Shown here one piece after another: positions 9,382-19,767 of a DNA stretch of 64,000 nt; position 1 is the stretch's first letter; every line of letters begins with the position of its first letter. Under the pieces are notes generated by a model that was not told the origin of the DNA, did not search any database, and saw nothing but the letters and a program-made list of their open reading frames with translations. The position numbers and the translations under genes were made by a program. This DNA is from Streptomyces altiplanensis (GTDB taxonomy: Bacteria > Actinomycetota > Actinomycetes > Streptomycetales > Streptomycetaceae). The stretch spans positions 17,541 through 81,540 of the forward strand of contig RHMC01000009.1 of assembly GCA_003719395.1 (NCBI GenBank), written 5' to 3'.

Positions 9382-10611
9382 GTGCCTCGTACCGTCAGGG
9401 ATGTCGTCTTCGTCGACGGCGTCCGCACCCCGTTCGGCAAGGCGGGCCCGAAGGGCATCTACCACGAGACCCGCGCCGACGACCTCGTCGTCAAGTGCAT
9501 CCGGGAGCTGCTGCGCCGCAACCCGGATCTCGACCCCGCCCGCATCGACGAGGTCGCGCTCGCCGCGACCACGCAGATCGGCGACCAGGGTCTGACGCTG
9601 GGCCGCACCGCCGGCATCCTCGCGGGCCTGCCCGAGACCGTTCCCGGCTACTCGGTCGACCGCATGTGCGCCGGCGCGATGACCGCCGTGACCGCGATCG
9701 CGGGCGGCGTGGCCTTCGGTGCGTACGACATCGCCGTCGCCGGCGGCGTCGAGCACATGGGCCGCCACCCCATGGGCGAGGGCGTCGACCCGAACCCGCG
9801 CTTCGTCAGCGAGAAGCTCGTCGACGAGTCCGCTCTGTTCATGGGCATGACCGCGGAGAACCTGCACGACCGGTTCCCGCACCTCACCAAGCAGCGCGCG
9901 GACGAGTACGCGGTCCGCTCGCAGGAGAAGGCCGCCAAGGCGTACGCCGACGGCAAGATCCAGGCCGACCTGGTGCCGGTTTCGGTGCGCCGCACCAACC
10001 CGGAGGCCGGTGAGACGGGCTGGGGCCTGGCCACCGCCGACGAGCCGATGCGTCCGGGTACGACGCTGGAGAACCTGGCCGGCCTGAAGACGCCGTTCCG
10101 CGCGCACGGCCGGGTCACTCCGGGCAACGCGGCCGGCCTCAACGACGGCGCGACCGCCTCGCTGATCGCCGCCGAGGACGTGGCGCGCGAGCTGGGCCTG
10201 CCGGTCAAGATGCGCCTCGTGTCGTACGCCTTCGCGGGTGTCGAGCCCGAGGTCATGGGCATCGGTCCGGTCCCGTCGACGGAGAAGGCGCTGGCCAAGG
10301 CCGGTCTGTCGATCTCCGACATCGGGCTGTTCGAGGTCAACGAGGCCTTCGCCGTGCAGGTGCTGGCCTTCCTCGACCACTACGGCATCGCGGACGACGA
10401 CCCGCGCGTCAACCAGTACGGCGGCGCGATCGCGTTCGGCCACCCGCTGGCCTCCTCGGGCGTACGCCTGATGACGCAGCTGGCGCGGCAGTTCGAGGAG
10501 CAGCCGCACGTCCAGTACGGCCTCACCACCATGTGCGTCGGTTTCGGCATGGGCGGAACGGTCATCTGGGAGAACCCGCACTTCGACAAGGCCGCCGGAG
10601 GCAACAAGTGA
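9382..10611 (+). CDS. fadA: Acetyl-CoA C-acyltransferase (3-ketoacyl-CoA thiolase), FadA
   Basis: Intact, 409 residues. The thiolase cleaves 3-ketoacyl-CoA in the last step of beta-oxidation. The nucleophilic Cys is in YSVDRMCAGAMTA. The substrate-site His is in NEAFAVQ-containing sequence, followed by GAIAFGHPLASSG. The second catalytic Cys is in LTTMCVGFGMGG. GTG 9382 is preceded by GGAGGA at 9367-9372 and begins the thiolase fold (RDVVFVDGVRTPFGK). The upstream ATG at 9313 lacks such a site. The stop overlaps the fadB start (GTGA at 10608-10611), so the thiolase and multifunctional subunits are translationally coupled. Confidence 0.95.
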   Translation: MPRTVRDVVFVDGVRTPFGKAGPKGIYHETRADDLVVKCIRELLRRNPDLDPARIDEVALAATTQIGDQGLTLGRTAGILAGLPETVPGYSVDRMCAGAMTAVTAIAGGVAFGAYDIAVAGGVEHMGRHPMGEGVDPNPRFVSEKLVDESALFMGMTAENLHDRFPHLTKQRADEYAVRSQEKAAKAYADGKIQADLVPVSVRRTNPEAGETGWGLATADEPMRPGTTLENLAGLKTPFRAHGRVTPGNAAGLNDGATASLIAAEDVARELGLPVKMRLVSYAFAGVEPEVMGIGPVPSTEKALAKAGLSISDIGLFEVNEAFAVQVLAFLDHYGIADDDPRVNQYGGAIAFGHPLASSGVRLMTQLARQFEEQPHVQYGLTTMCVGFGMGGTVIWENPHFDKAAGGNK

Positions 10612-12749
10612 GCACCACCACCACTGAGCTTCTGAAGGGCGCGGCCGAGCTGTTCCCGGGCGAGGTCGTCACGCAGGCGCACGTCCGCCACATCGACCTC
10701 CCGTCCGGCGCCGGGCGCTTCGCGCTCATCACGCTGGACAACGGCCTGGACCACACCAAGCCGACCACCTTCGGGCCGCAGTCCCTGGCGAACCTGAACA
10801 CCGCCATCGACCAGGTCGAGAAGGAGGCCGCCGAGGGCGCCGTCGTCGGTGTCGGCCTCACCGGCAAGCCGTTCATCTTCGCCGTCGGCGCCGACCTCAA
10901 GGGCGTCGAGCTGCTGAAGCGCCGCGAGGACGCGCTGGCGATCGGCAAGGGCGGTCACGAGGTCTTCCGCCGCCTGTCCGGGCTCGCCGTCCCGACCTTC
11001 GCGTACTACAACGGCGCGGCGATGGGCGGCGGCGTCGAGGTCGGCCTGCACTGCTCGTACCGCACGGTCTCCTCCGCGCTCCCCGCCTTCTCCCTGCCCG
11101 AGGTCTTCCTCGGTCTGGTTCCGGGCTGGGGCGGCTGCGCGCTGCTGCCGAACCTGATCGGCGCCGACCGCGCGGTTTCGGTCATCATCGAGAACTCGCT
11201 CAACCAGAACAAGCAGCTCAAGGGCAAGCAGGTCTTCGAGCTCGGGATCGCCGACGCGATCTTCGAGGGCGCCGACTTCCTGGAGCAGTCGCTGATCTGG
11301 ACGGCGTCCGTGCTGCGCGGCGAGCTCCAGGTCGTACGCCCGGACATCGACCGCGGCGAGGCCTGGGACCAGGCCGTCGCGCGCGGCAAGGCGGTCGCGG
11401 ACTCCAAGGTGCACGGGGCCGCCCCCGCGGCGTACCGCGCGCTGGAGATCGGCGCGGCGGCGAAGAACGGCGACCTGAGCGCCGGCTTCGACGCCGAGGA
11501 CGCCGCGCTGGCCGACCTGATCATGGGTGACGAGCTGCGCAGCGGCATCTACGCCTTCAACCTGGTCCAGAAGCGCGCGAAGCGCCCGGCCGGCGCGCCG
11601 GACAAGTCGCTGGCCCGCCCGGTCACCAAGGTCGGCGTCGTGGGCGCCGGTCTGATGGCCTCTCAGCTGGCGCTGCTCTTCCTGCGCCGCCTGGAGGTGC
11701 CGGTCGTCCTGACCGACATCGACCAGGAGCGCGTCGACAAGGGTGTGGGCTACGTCCACGCCGAGATCGACAAGCTGCTCGGCAAGGGCCGCATCAACCA
11801 GGACAAGGCCAACCGTCTCAAGGGCCTGGTCTCGGGTGTGCTGGACAAGGCCGAGGGCTTCTCCGACGCCGACTTCATCATCGAGGCCGTCTTCGAGGAG
11901 ATGGGCGTCAAGCAGAAGGTGTTCGCAGAGGTCGAGGCGGTCGCTCCGGCGCACGCGATCCTCGCCACCAACACCTCCTCGCTGTCGGTCTCCGAGATGG
12001 CGTCGAAGCTCAAGCACCCCGAGCGGGTCGTCGGCTTCCACTTCTTCAACCCGGTCGCGATCCTCCCGCTCCTGGAGATCGTGCGCGGCGAGCAGACCGA
12101 CGACGCCTCGCTGGCCACGGCCTTCGGTGTCGCGCGCAAGCTGAAGAAGACCGCGGTGCTCTGCAAGGACGCCCCGGCGTTCGTGGTGAACCGCATCCTC
12201 ACCCGCTTCATGGGCGAGATCCAGAACACCATCGACGAGGGCACCCCGGTCGAGGTCGCCGAGAAGGCCGTCGAGCCCCTCGGTCTGCCGATGTCCCCGC
12301 TGGTGCTGCTGGAGCTGGTCGGCCCGGCCATCGGTCTGCACGTCTCGGAGACCCTGAACCGCGCCTTCCCGGAGCGCTTCACGGTGTCGCCGAACCTGGC
12401 GGCGGTCGTCAAGGCCGGCAAGCGCGGCTTCTACGTCTACTCCGCCGAGAACGGGTTCAAGCCCGAGCTGGACCCCGAGGTCGCCGCTCTCCTCAAGCAG
12501 GGCGACACCGTCTTGACGGAGGAGAAGGTCCGCACCCGCGTCATGGAGGCGGTGGCGCAGGAGATCGGCCTGATGCTCCAGGAGGGTGTCGTCGCCGAGG
12601 CGCAGGACATCGACCTCTGCCTGATCACGGGCGCCGGCTGGCCCTTCCACCTGGGCGGCATCACGCCGTACCTGGACCGCGAGGGCTACGCGGAGCGCGT
12701 GAACGGCAAGAAGTTCCTGCCCCAGGGCGTGGCGAGCGTCCCGGCGTAA
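10608..12749 (+). CDS. fadB: Fatty-acid oxidation complex alpha subunit: enoyl-CoA hydratase / 3-hydroxyacyl-CoA dehydrogenase, FadB
   Basis: 713 residues, intact. The N-terminal crotonase domain (about 1-300) contains VGLTGKPFIFAVGADLKG, AYYNGAAMGGGVEVGLHC (oxyanion hole) and FSLPEVFLGLVPGWGG. The hydroxyacyl-CoA dehydrogenase NAD domain starts near residue 345 with KVGVVGAGLMASQLALL. It continues through ILATNTSSLSVSEMAS and HPERVVGFHFFNPV, which carries the catalytic His, to CKDAPAFVVNRIL, with C-terminal helical domains to the end. It supplies hydration and NAD-dependent oxidation of enoyl-CoA for FadA. The GTG start overlaps the fadA stop by 3 nt. A long stem-loop follows at 12766-12809. 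Confidence 0.95.
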   Translation: MSTTTTELLKGAAELFPGEVVTQAHVRHIDLPSGAGRFALITLDNGLDHTKPTTFGPQSLANLNTAIDQVEKEAAEGAVVGVGLTGKPFIFAVGADLKGVELLKRREDALAIGKGGHEVFRRLSGLAVPTFAYYNGAAMGGGVEVGLHCSYRTVSSALPAFSLPEVFLGLVPGWGGCALLPNLIGADRAVSVIIENSLNQNKQLKGKQVFELGIADAIFEGADFLEQSLIWTASVLRGELQVVRPDIDRGEAWDQAVARGKAVADSKVHGAAPAAYRALEIGAAAKNGDLSAGFDAEDAALADLIMGDELRSGIYAFNLVQKRAKRPAGAPDKSLARPVTKVGVVGAGLMASQLALLFLRRLEVPVVLTDIDQERVDKGVGYVHAEIDKLLGKGRINQDKANRLKGLVSGVLDKAEGFSDADFIIEAVFEEMGVKQKVFAEVEAVAPAHAILATNTSSLSVSEMASKLKHPERVVGFHFFNPVAILPLLEIVRGEQTDDASLATAFGVARKLKKTAVLCKDAPAFVVNRILTRFMGEIQNTIDEGTPVEVAEKAVEPLGLPMSPLVLLELVGPAIGLHVSETLNRAFPERFTVSPNLAAVVKAGKRGFYVYSAENGFKPELDPEVAALLKQGDTVLTEEKVRTRVMEAVAQEIGLMLQEGVVAEAQDIDLCLITGAGWPFHLGGITPYLDREGYAERVNGKKFLPQGVASVPA

Positions 12750-12765
12750 CCTCGTCCGCTGTACG

Positions 12766-12809
12766 CGCCTGTGCCCCGGCCCGCCAAGACGGTGTGCCGG
12801 GCACAGGCG
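12766..12809. terminator. Bidirectional terminator between fadB and the convergent gene
   Basis: CGCCTGTGCCC at 12766-12776 pairs with GGGCACAGGCG at 12799-12809. The stem lies 17 bp after the fadB stop and 18 bp before the end of the convergent gene at 12827. Confidence 0.8.
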
Positions 12810-12826
12810 TTGAGGAACGGGCGGGG

Positions 12827-13920
12827 TCAGACGCGGGTCCAGGCCGCCAGGGCCAGGCCCTCCTCCGGCTTCTGGCGGGCCACGTGCAGCGCGCCGTCCC
12901 GGCCGATCGCCGCGAGGTCGACGCGGCCCGCGCCGTCGACCGCCAGCGCCGGCGCGCCCACGCATTCCCCGCCCGTCGCGGTCCACCACACCCCCGTCGC
13001 CCTCGGCCTGCGTCAGGCATGCCGCGAGCACGGGCCGGCCGTCGCTGCCGCGGTGGGCCAGGACCGTGCAGTCGTGGCCGCCGATCTCGGCGCGCAGGGC
13101 GGCGGGCGGGCTGTCCGCGGGGCTGCCGGACAGAGCGATGGGGTCCTCGCCGGGGCGGTGGGCGGTGATGCCCTTGGAGTCGGGGGCGTTCCAGTAGTAC
13201 GTGACGCGGTCGTCGGCGGTCTCCAGACCGGTGACCGTACGGACCACCGGGGACAGCGGGACGTTCTCGGCCTGGGTCAGCCCGCCCCCGGGCTTCTCCT
13301 GCGTCCAGCGCAGCGCCCCGGCCTCCGCCGGGACGAGGACCTCCACCGTGCCGGACGCCGTGGCCACCGCCACCGGACCGTCATGGGCCTTGCTGCCGCG
13401 CAGGTCCTTCCAGCCCTCCCACTTCCCGTTCGCGGCCTGACGGCGCATCTGGAGGCCGCGCCCGGCGTTGCGTACGAAGACGTGGACCGAGCCCGCCGTG
13501 TTGACCGCGGCGGCCGGAACGCCGATCCTGAGGCCGCGTTCGGCCGCCTTGTACGGGTTGCCGAGGGAGTGCCAGGCGGTCATCGGACGGCCGGTCTGGT
13601 ACTGGATGGCGTGCACGATGTCCACCGCCCCGGCCTTCTCGCGCCGGCCGATGAAGTGCACGTAGCCGTCGGGGCCCTGGGCGAGGGTGATGTCCTCGGT
13701 GCCGGGCGCCGGGAAGAAGTGCGGTCCCGTCCACTCCGGGCCGCCCGGAGCCGTCTCCGTCCAGCGCAGCAGGCCCGCCGTCGGTGGGGGCGTAGGCGGT
13801 GAGCCGGCCGTCCCTGCCGCGCAGAAGCCATCCGCTCGTCCCCGGCCCGGTCGCGAGCGGGGGAGGGCCGGACGGGGAGGAGGAAATCGGCTCGGCCTTA
13901 CGCGCGCTCCGCGGCCTCAT
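12827..13920 (-). CDS. Hypothetical protein with lectin/propeller-like Trp-rich repeats, two frameshifts
   Basis: Not recognised with a defined function. ATG 13918-13920 (MRPRSARKAE) starts about 360 residues once frame changes near 13785 and near 12990 are allowed. The protein repeats a pattern of about 45-60 residues, with blade-like units such as YVHFIGRREKAGAVDIVHAI, HVFVRNAGRGLQMRR, WEGWKDLRG, VEVLVPAEAGALRWTQE and HVARQKPEEGLALAAWTRV. This resembles PLL/tectonin-type beta-propellers that bind carbohydrates in other families. No clear signal peptide is visible in the chosen start. It diverges from the NYN gene at 14036 across a short AT-richer promoter region. Confidence 0.6.
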
Positions 13921-14035
13921 GGCGTCACGCCAACCTTCTGTGCATCGGCTTTTCGGTTCTCCGTGATATCGAACAAGCATAGCGTTTTGCCTGGTGACGC
14001 TGGTTCGTACAGCATGCTCGTGCTAAGAGAACGGT

Positions 14036-14433
14036 ATGAGAACCCTGGTCGTCGTGGACGCTGCCAATGTTGTCGGATCCGTCCCCGACGGCTGGTGGCG
14101 CGACCGCCACGGGGCCGCCGAGCGCCAGCGCGACCGCCTCCGGCCATACGCCGACGAGGGCCTCCCGGGCCTCCCGGGCCCGCTCTCCGTCGTCCTCGTG
14201 TCGAGGGCGCCGCCCGCGATGTCACCTCCGTGCCCGGCGTACGGGTCGAGGCGGCGCCCGGCAGCGGCGACGACCGGATCGACGAGGTGGTCGCGGAGGG
14301 GGCGGGCAGGGGGGCGGCCGTCCTCGTCGTCACCGCCGACCGGGAGCTCAGACAGCGCGTGGAGGCGTACGGCGCACGGTGCGCGGGGCCGCGCACCGTG
14401 CGGCCCCGGCCGGGCGGCGCTGACGGGCCGTAG
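14036..14433 (+). CDS. Small NYN/PIN-like protein (YacP-type), one frameshift
   Basis: Starts at ATG 14036 with RTLVVVDAANVVGSVPDGWW. The DAANVVGS motif supplies the acidic metal-binding residue of NYN/PIN nuclease folds. The frame changes near 14200, after LSVVLV. It continues with VEGAARDV, GSGDDRIDEVVAEGAG (second acidic patch) and AAVLVVTADRELRQRVEAYG (third acidic residue), ending at TAG 14431-14433. About 130 residues. Streptomyces orthologues are often labelled NTP pyrophosphohydrolase, but the motifs seen fit a NYN-type nuclease better. Catalytic activity is inferred only from the fold. Confidence 0.65.
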
Positions 14434-14626
14434 GGGGCAGTGGCTGAATTCCTTGCGCAGGGAGGCGGTTCGCGCCGGCCGTGGAGGACGTGCGGGGGCG
14501 GGGCCGGCGGCCGCGTGAGCATGCGCGCCGAGGCGTCCGGCCCCGCGGCCCCCGCCGGAGCGGGGCGTACGGAGCCGGGATGTGCCTGCCGCAGAACCGT
14601 GTCCGCCGGACGCAACGGCCCCGTAC

Positions 14627-16144
14627 CTAGTACTTGGCGTCGTCGCCGAGGCGGCCGAGGCGGCTGTGGCTGCGGCCGTAGACGAAGTACAGCAGGAAGC
14701 CCAGCGCCATCCAGACGGCGAACCTCAGCCAGGTCTCGGCGGGCAGGTTGAGCATCAGCCAGATCGAGCGCGGCCACCGAGAGGAGCGGGACCAGCGCAC
14801 CCACGGGGTGCGGAAGGCCCGGTGCAGGTCGGGCCGGGTGCGGCGCAGGACGAGCACGCCGAGGGCGACGACGACGAAGGCGAAGAGCGTGCCGATGTTC
14901 ACCAGCGTCGCGAGCTCGTTGATGCTGGTGAAGCCCGCGATGATCGCGATGATCACGCCGAGCAGGACGGTCGGGCGGTAGGGAGTGCCGAACCGGGGGT
15001 GCGTGACGGAGAAGAACCGCGGGAGCAGCCCGTCGCGGCTCATCGCGAAGAACACGCGGGTCTGTCCGAGCAGCAGGATCATGCACACCGTGGTGAGGCC
15101 GACCGCGGCGCCGAAGCTGATGACACCGGCGTAGAAGGGGTGCCCGGTGGCCTTGAAGGCGTCGGCGAGCGGGGCACTCACCGACAGTTCGCTGTAGTGC
15201 TGCATACCGGTGACCACGAGCGACACGGCGACGTACAGCACGGTGCAGATGAGGAGCGAGCCGAGGATGCCGCGCGGCATGTCCCGCTGCGGGAGCTTGG
15301 TCTCCTCGGCGGCGGTGGCCACGACGTCGAAGCCGATGAAGGCGAAGAAGACGACGGAGGCGGCGGTGAAGATGCCCATGACGCCGAAGTTGGTGGGCGC
15401 GTAACCGAAGATCAGCTGGACCAGGGGGGCGTCCATGCCCGATCCGGCGGGCTGCTGCACGGGGTCGGGGACGAAGGGCGAGTAGTTGTCGGCCTTGACG
15501 AAGAACGAGCCCGCGACGATCACGATCAGGACCACGGTCACCTTGACGGCGACCACGACCGCGGTGACCCGGGCGGAGAGCTTCATGCCGAGCACCAGAA
15601 TGACCGTCAGCAGCAGCACCAGGACGAAGGCCAGGATGTCGAAGCCGAATCCCTCCGCCACGTCGGGGCCGGAGAGCACCTCGGGCATGTTCCAGCCGAC
15701 GTTGTCCATCAGCGAGCGGACGTAGCCCGACCAGCCGACCGCCACCACCGCCGTGCCCAGGGCGAATTCGAGGACCAGGTCCCAGCCGATGGTCCAGGCG
15801 ACCAGTTCACCGAGTGAGGCGTACGAGAAGGTGTACGCGGAACCGGCCACCGGGACGGTGGAGGCGAACTCGGCGTAACAGAGTGCGGCGAGAGCGCAGA
15901 CGACGCCCGCGGCGACGAAGGCGAGGGCGGTCGCGGGGCCCGCCGTCTCCTTGGCCACCTTGCCCGTGAGGACGAAGATGCCGGTGCCGATGATGACCCC
16001 GACGCCGAAGACCGTCAGGTCCAGTGCGGAGAGGGACTTCTTGAGCGCGTGCTCCGGCTCCTCCGTGTCGCGGATCGACTGTTCGACCGTCTTGGTGCGG
16101 AACATGCCGCCTTTGACCGGCCCTGGGTCGTGCTGCGTACTCAC
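14627..16144 (-). CDS. APC-family amino acid permease
   Basis: 505 residues, starting at GTG 16142-16144 (VSTQHDPGPV). About 12 membrane helices are visible. The first carries the family signature VFGVGVIIGTGIFVLTG. FFAFIGFDVVATAAEETKLPQRDMP is the conserved TM6-TM7 stretch of cationic amino acid transporter-type APC members. The segment at about 14760-14810 reads VRWSRSSRWPRSIWLML, while another frame of the same bases reads VPLVPLLSVA, a normal hydrophobic helix. Two compensating indels have therefore scrambled about 12 residues. The substrate cannot be told from sequence. It stands alone downstream of the dxs terminator. Confidence 0.88.
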   Translation of the reverse strand: MSTQHDPGPVKGGMFRTKTVEQSIRDTEEPEHALKKSLSALDLTVFGVGVIIGTGIFVLTGKVAKETAGPATALAFVAAGVVCALAALCYAEFASTVPVAGSAYTFSYASLGELVAWTIGWDLVLEFALGTAVVAVGWSGYVRSLMDNVGWNMPEVLSGPDVAEGFGFDILAFVLVLLLTVILVLGMKLSARVTAVVVAVKVTVVLIVIVAGSFFVKADNYSPFVPDPVQQPAGSGMDAPLVQLIFGYAPTNFGVMGIFTAASVVFFAFIGFDVVATAAEETKLPQRDMPRGILGSLLICTVLYVAVSLVVTGMQHYSELSVSAPLADAFKATGHPFYAGVISFGAAVGLTTVCMILLLGQTRVFFAMSRDGLLPRFFSVTHPRFGTPYRPTVLLGVIIAIIAGFTSINELATLVNIGTLFAFVVVALGVLVLRRTRPDLHRAFRTPWVRWSRSSRWPRSIWLMLNLPAETWLRFAVWMALGFLLYFVYGRSHSRLGRLGDDAKY

Positions 16145-16323
16145 CGGCGTACCTCCGACTGTCGGCTGTCGCCCAACCTTGAAGTGAGCGAGTTTCAGTC
16201 ATGATCGTGAGTGAACCGGTCACTCCCCACGAGGACCGCCGCCCTGTTTCACCCGATGGGAGGCACGGACCGGTATGCGTACCGGCCCTGCGAGTTGACC
16301 CTTTTGGCCGACCGAAACGCGGA

Positions 16324-16356
16324 AGACCCGCCCGGCGCTTCTGACCGGGCGGGTCT
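16324..16356 (-). terminator. Terminator after dxs
   Basis: A 12-bp perfect stem is formed by 16324-16335 and 16345-16356 (AGACCCGCCCGG / CCGGGCGGGTCT) with a 9-nt loop. It lies 20 bp beyond the dxs stop and upstream of the APC permease gene. Confidence 0.88.
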
Positions 16357-16375
16357 CCTGTCCGTACGGGATGCG

Positions 16376-18289
16376 TCAGTCGCGCGTGGCCTCGGCCGGC
16401 TCGTCCTCCAGACGGCCGTCCAGCCTGGCCACCAGACCCGTCACCTGACGGGCGATGTCCGGGGCCGTCAGACCGATCTCGGCCATGACCTCCTTGCGGG
16501 AGGCGTGGTCGAGGAAGCGCGGCGGGATGCCGAAGTCGCGCAGCGGTACGTCGACGCCCGCGTCCCGCAGCGCCTGGGCGATCGCGGAGCCGACACCGCC
16601 GGCGCGGCTGTTGTCCTCGACGGTGACGACGACGCGGTGCTGCTCGGCGAGCGGCGCGAGCGCCTCGTCGACCGGCTTGACCCAGCGCGGGTCGACGACG
16701 GTCGTGGTGATGCCCTGCCGGTCGAGGAGGTCGGCGATCTCCAGGCCGATCGGCGCGAGCGCGCCGACGGAGACGAGGAGGACGTCCGCGGCGCCTTCGG
16801 CGGGCCTGCGCAGGATGTCCATGGAGCCGGCCTTGCCCACGGCCTTGACCGCGGGGCCGACCGCGCCCTTGGAGAAGCGGACGACGGTGGGCGCGTCGTC
16901 GACCAGGACGGCCTCGCGCAGCTTGGGCGCGGACTGGTCGGCGTCGCGCGGGGCGGCGATCCGCAGGTTCGGGACGCACTGGAGGATCGACATGTCCCAC
17001 ATGCCGTTGTGCGAGGCGCCGTCGGTGCCGGTGACGCCCGCGCGGTCCAGGACGAAGGTGACACCGCAGTCGTGCAGGGCGACATCCATCAGGACCTGGT
17101 CGAAGGCCCGGTTGAGGAAGGTCGCGTACACGGCGAAGACGGGGTGCAGGCCGCCGGTGGCCAGGCCCGCCGCGGAGACCGCGCCGTGCTGCTCGGCGAT
17201 CCCGACGTCGTACACCCGGTCCGGGAACGCCTTCGCGAACTTGTCGAGGCCGACCGGCTGGAGCATCGCGGCGGTGATCGCGACGATGTCCTCGCGCTCC
17301 TTGCCGAGCTTGACCATCTCCTCGCCGAACACCGACGTCCAGTCGACGCCCGAGGAGGCGATCGGCAGACCCGTGTCGGGGTGGATCTTGCCGACGGCGT
17401 GGAAGCGGTCCGCCTCGTCGGCGAGGGCCGGCTGGTAGCCGCGGCCCTTCTCGGTGAGGCAGTGCACGATGACGGGGCCGCCGAAGCGCTTGGCGCGCTG
17501 GAGCGCGGACTCCAGGGCCTCGATGTCGTGGCCGTCGATCGGACCGACGTACTTCAGGCCGAGGTCCTCGAACATGCCCTGCGGGGCGATGAAGTCCTTG
17601 AGGCCCTTCTTCGCGCCGTGCAGGGTCTCGTAGAGCGGGCGGCCGACGACCGGCGTGCGCTCCAGGATGTCCTTGCCGCGGGCGAGGAAACGCTCGTAGC
17701 CGTCGGTGGTGCGCAGGGTCGCGAGGTGGTTCGCGAGGCCGCCGATGGTCGGGGCGTACGAACGTTCGTTGTCGTTGACGACGATCACGAGCGGGCGGTC
17801 CTTGGCGACGGCGATGTTGTTCAGCGCCTCCCAGGCCATGCCGCCGGTGAGCGCGCCGTCACCGATGACGGCGACGACGTGGTCGTCCTTCTTCAGGACC
17901 TCGTTGGCCTTGGCGAGGCCGTCGGCCCAGCCCAGGACGGTCGAGGCGTGCGAGTTCTCGATCACGTCGTGCTCGGACTCGGCGCGCGAGGGGTAGCCGG
18001 ACAGGCCGCCCTTCATCTTCAGTTTCGAGAAGTCCTGGCGGCCGGTGAGCAGCTTGTGGACGTAACTCTGGTGTCCGGTGTCGAAGAGGATCTTGTCCTT
18101 CGGCGACTCGAAGACACGGTGGAGAGCGATCGTCAGCTCGACCACACCGAGGTTGGGCCCCAGGTGTCCGCCGGTCTTCGAGACCTCGTCGACGAGAAAT
18201 GTCCGGATCTCGGCGGCCAGCCGGTCCAGCTGCTCCGGGGTGAGCCGGTCCAGATCGCGCGGTCCCGTGATGCGGGTCAGCAGCGCCAC
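16376..18289 (-). CDS. dxs: 1-deoxy-D-xylulose-5-phosphate synthase
   Basis: 637 residues, intact. It condenses pyruvate and glyceraldehyde 3-phosphate with thiamine diphosphate, the first step of the MEP isoprenoid pathway. Motifs include [19 protein letters not shown], the ThDP/Mg-binding [51 protein letters not shown] with the catalytic Glu of transketolases, and [18 protein letters not shown] 18287-18289 is preceded on its strand by AAGGAGG at good spacing. A hairpin terminator follows. Confidence 0.96.
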   Translation of the reverse strand: MALLTRITGPRDLDRLTPEQLDRLAAEIRTFLVDEVSKTGGHLGPNLGVVELTIALHRVFESPKDKILFDTGHQSYVHKLLTGRQDFSKLKMKGGLSGYPSRAESEHDVIENSHASTVLGWADGLAKANEVLKKDDHVVAVIGDGALTGGMAWEALNNIAVAKDRPLVIVVNDNERSYAPTIGGLANHLATLRTTDGYERFLARGKDILERTPVVGRPLYETLHGAKKGLKDFIAPQGMFEDLGLKYVGPIDGHDIEALESALQRAKRFGGPVIVHCLTEKGRGYQPALADEADRFHAVGKIHPDTGLPIASSGVDWTSVFGEEMVKLGKEREDIVAITAAMLQPVGLDKFAKAFPDRVYDVGIAEQHGAVSAAGLATGGLHPVFAVYATFLNRAFDQVLMDVALHDCGVTFVLDRAGVTGTDGASHNGMWDMSILQCVPNLRIAAPRDADQSAPKLREAVLVDDAPTVVRFSKGAVGPAVKAVGKAGSMDILRRPAEGAADVLLVSVGALAPIGLEIADLLDRQGITTTVVDPRWVKPVDEALAPLAEQHRVVVTVEDNSRAGGVGSAIAQALRDAGVDVPLRDFGIPPRFLDHASRKEVMAEIGLTAPDIARQVTGLVARLDGRLEDEPAEATRD

Positions 18290-18464
18290 CCGTGCCTCCT
18301 TGCAGTTGAACTGTCTGCTTGCCGGTCTGTCGAGTCTAATGTTCCGCCCGCGACTGTAGTCATCGGGCGGCGGGTTCCGCCTCACGCGTCGGCCGGGGCC
18401 GGGCGCACGCGCGCGCGTGCCCCGGCACCGGGGTCCGGTGCCGGGCACGCGTGGGGCGAAGCGG

Positions 18465-19767
18465 TCAGGCGCGGCCCGCCGTCTTCTGGGTCTTGCGGGT
18501 GACGGAGTCGATCACGACGGTCGCCAGCAGGACACCACCGGTGATCATGTACTGGATCGGGGTGGCGATGCCTTCGAGGGCCAGGCCGTACTGGATCGAG
18601 GTGATCACCATGACGCCGAGGAGCGCGTTCCAGGTGCGGCCGCGGCCGCCGAAGAGGCTGTGCCGCCGATGACGGCCGCCGCGATGACGTTCATCAGCAG
18701 GTCGCCGGCGCCGCGCTCTGGTTGGCCGCGGCGATCTTGGAGGCCCAGAACAGGCCACCGACGGCCGCGAACGTACCGGCGATGGCGAAGACCGAGATCC
18801 GGACCGCCGTGACGTTGATGCCAGCACGCCGGGACGCCTCGACGCTGCCGCCCAGCGCGAAGACCTTGCGGCCGTACGCGGTGCGGCGGAGCACGAAGTC
18901 GGACGCCACCAGGACCAGGAGGAAGAGCAGCACCGCGAGCGGCAGGCCCTTGTACTGGTTGAAGGTGGCCGCGGCGGCGAAGGCCAGGACGGCGAGCAGC
19001 GCCGTGCGCAGGACGATCTCGCTGAGCGGCCGGGACGGGACGCCCGCGGCCTCGCGGCGGCGGCTGTCGGTGAAGGAGGAGAGGAAGAAGGCGGCGACGG
19101 CGACCACGGCGAGGCCGTAGGCGGCGGCGACGTCCGAGAAGTAGTACGTCGTGAGCTGGCCGACCAGGCCGTCGGAGTCCAGGTTGATCGTGCCGTTGCT
19201 GCCGAGCAGCTGGAGCATGAAGCCCTGCCAGAACAGCAGGCCGGACAGGGTGACGGCGAAGGCGGGGGCGCCGATCCGGGCGAAGAAGAAGCCGTGGATC
19301 ACGCCGATGAGGGCGCCTCCGACGATCGCGGCGACGATCGCGAGCCATTCGTTGATGCCGTTGGTGACGCTCAGTACGGCGACGATGGCGCCCGAGACAC
19401 CGCTGACCGAGCCGACCGACAGGTCGATCTCGCCGAGCAGCAGCACGAAGATGATGCCGACGGCCATCATGCCGGTGGCGACCATGGAGACGGCGATGTT
19501 GCTGAGGTTGCCCGCGGACAGGAAGTTCGAGTTCAGGCCCTGGAAGATCGCCCAGATGACGATCAGGCCGATGACGACGGGTATGGAGCCCAGGTCGCCG
19601 GCGCGCATCTTGCGCTTGAACTCGGAGAGGTAGCCGGCGAAGCCCTGCTCGCGTACGAGCAGCCGCGGGTCGACGGCCGTGACGGCGGCGGGGGCGGGGG
19701 CCGGCGCGTCGTCGGCGGCGGCCGGGTCGGCCTTGCCGAGGGGCGTGGAGGTCTTGTCGGTGCTCAC
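18465..19767 (-). CDS. xylH: Xylose-type sugar ABC transporter permease XylH, frameshifted in the C-terminal part
   Basis: Start GTG 19765-19767 overlaps the xylG stop (GTGA), giving translational coupling. About 10 hydrophobic segments follow a soluble Ala/Pro-rich N terminus. Family signatures are [20 protein letters not shown] (the BPD_transp_2 motif) and [21 protein letters not shown]. The frame changes near 18712 and again near 18660. The end is read as [21 protein letters not shown] and [16 protein letters not shown], with stop at 18465-18467. Full length is about 430 residues. It forms the membrane channel for the XylF/XylG system. The indels fall in CG-rich runs, so I treat the gene as functional. 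Confidence 0.88.

Noticed and set aside
16211..18502. A 763-codon open frame antisense to dxs
   Set aside because: It is a shadow of dxs and has no recognisable protein features.
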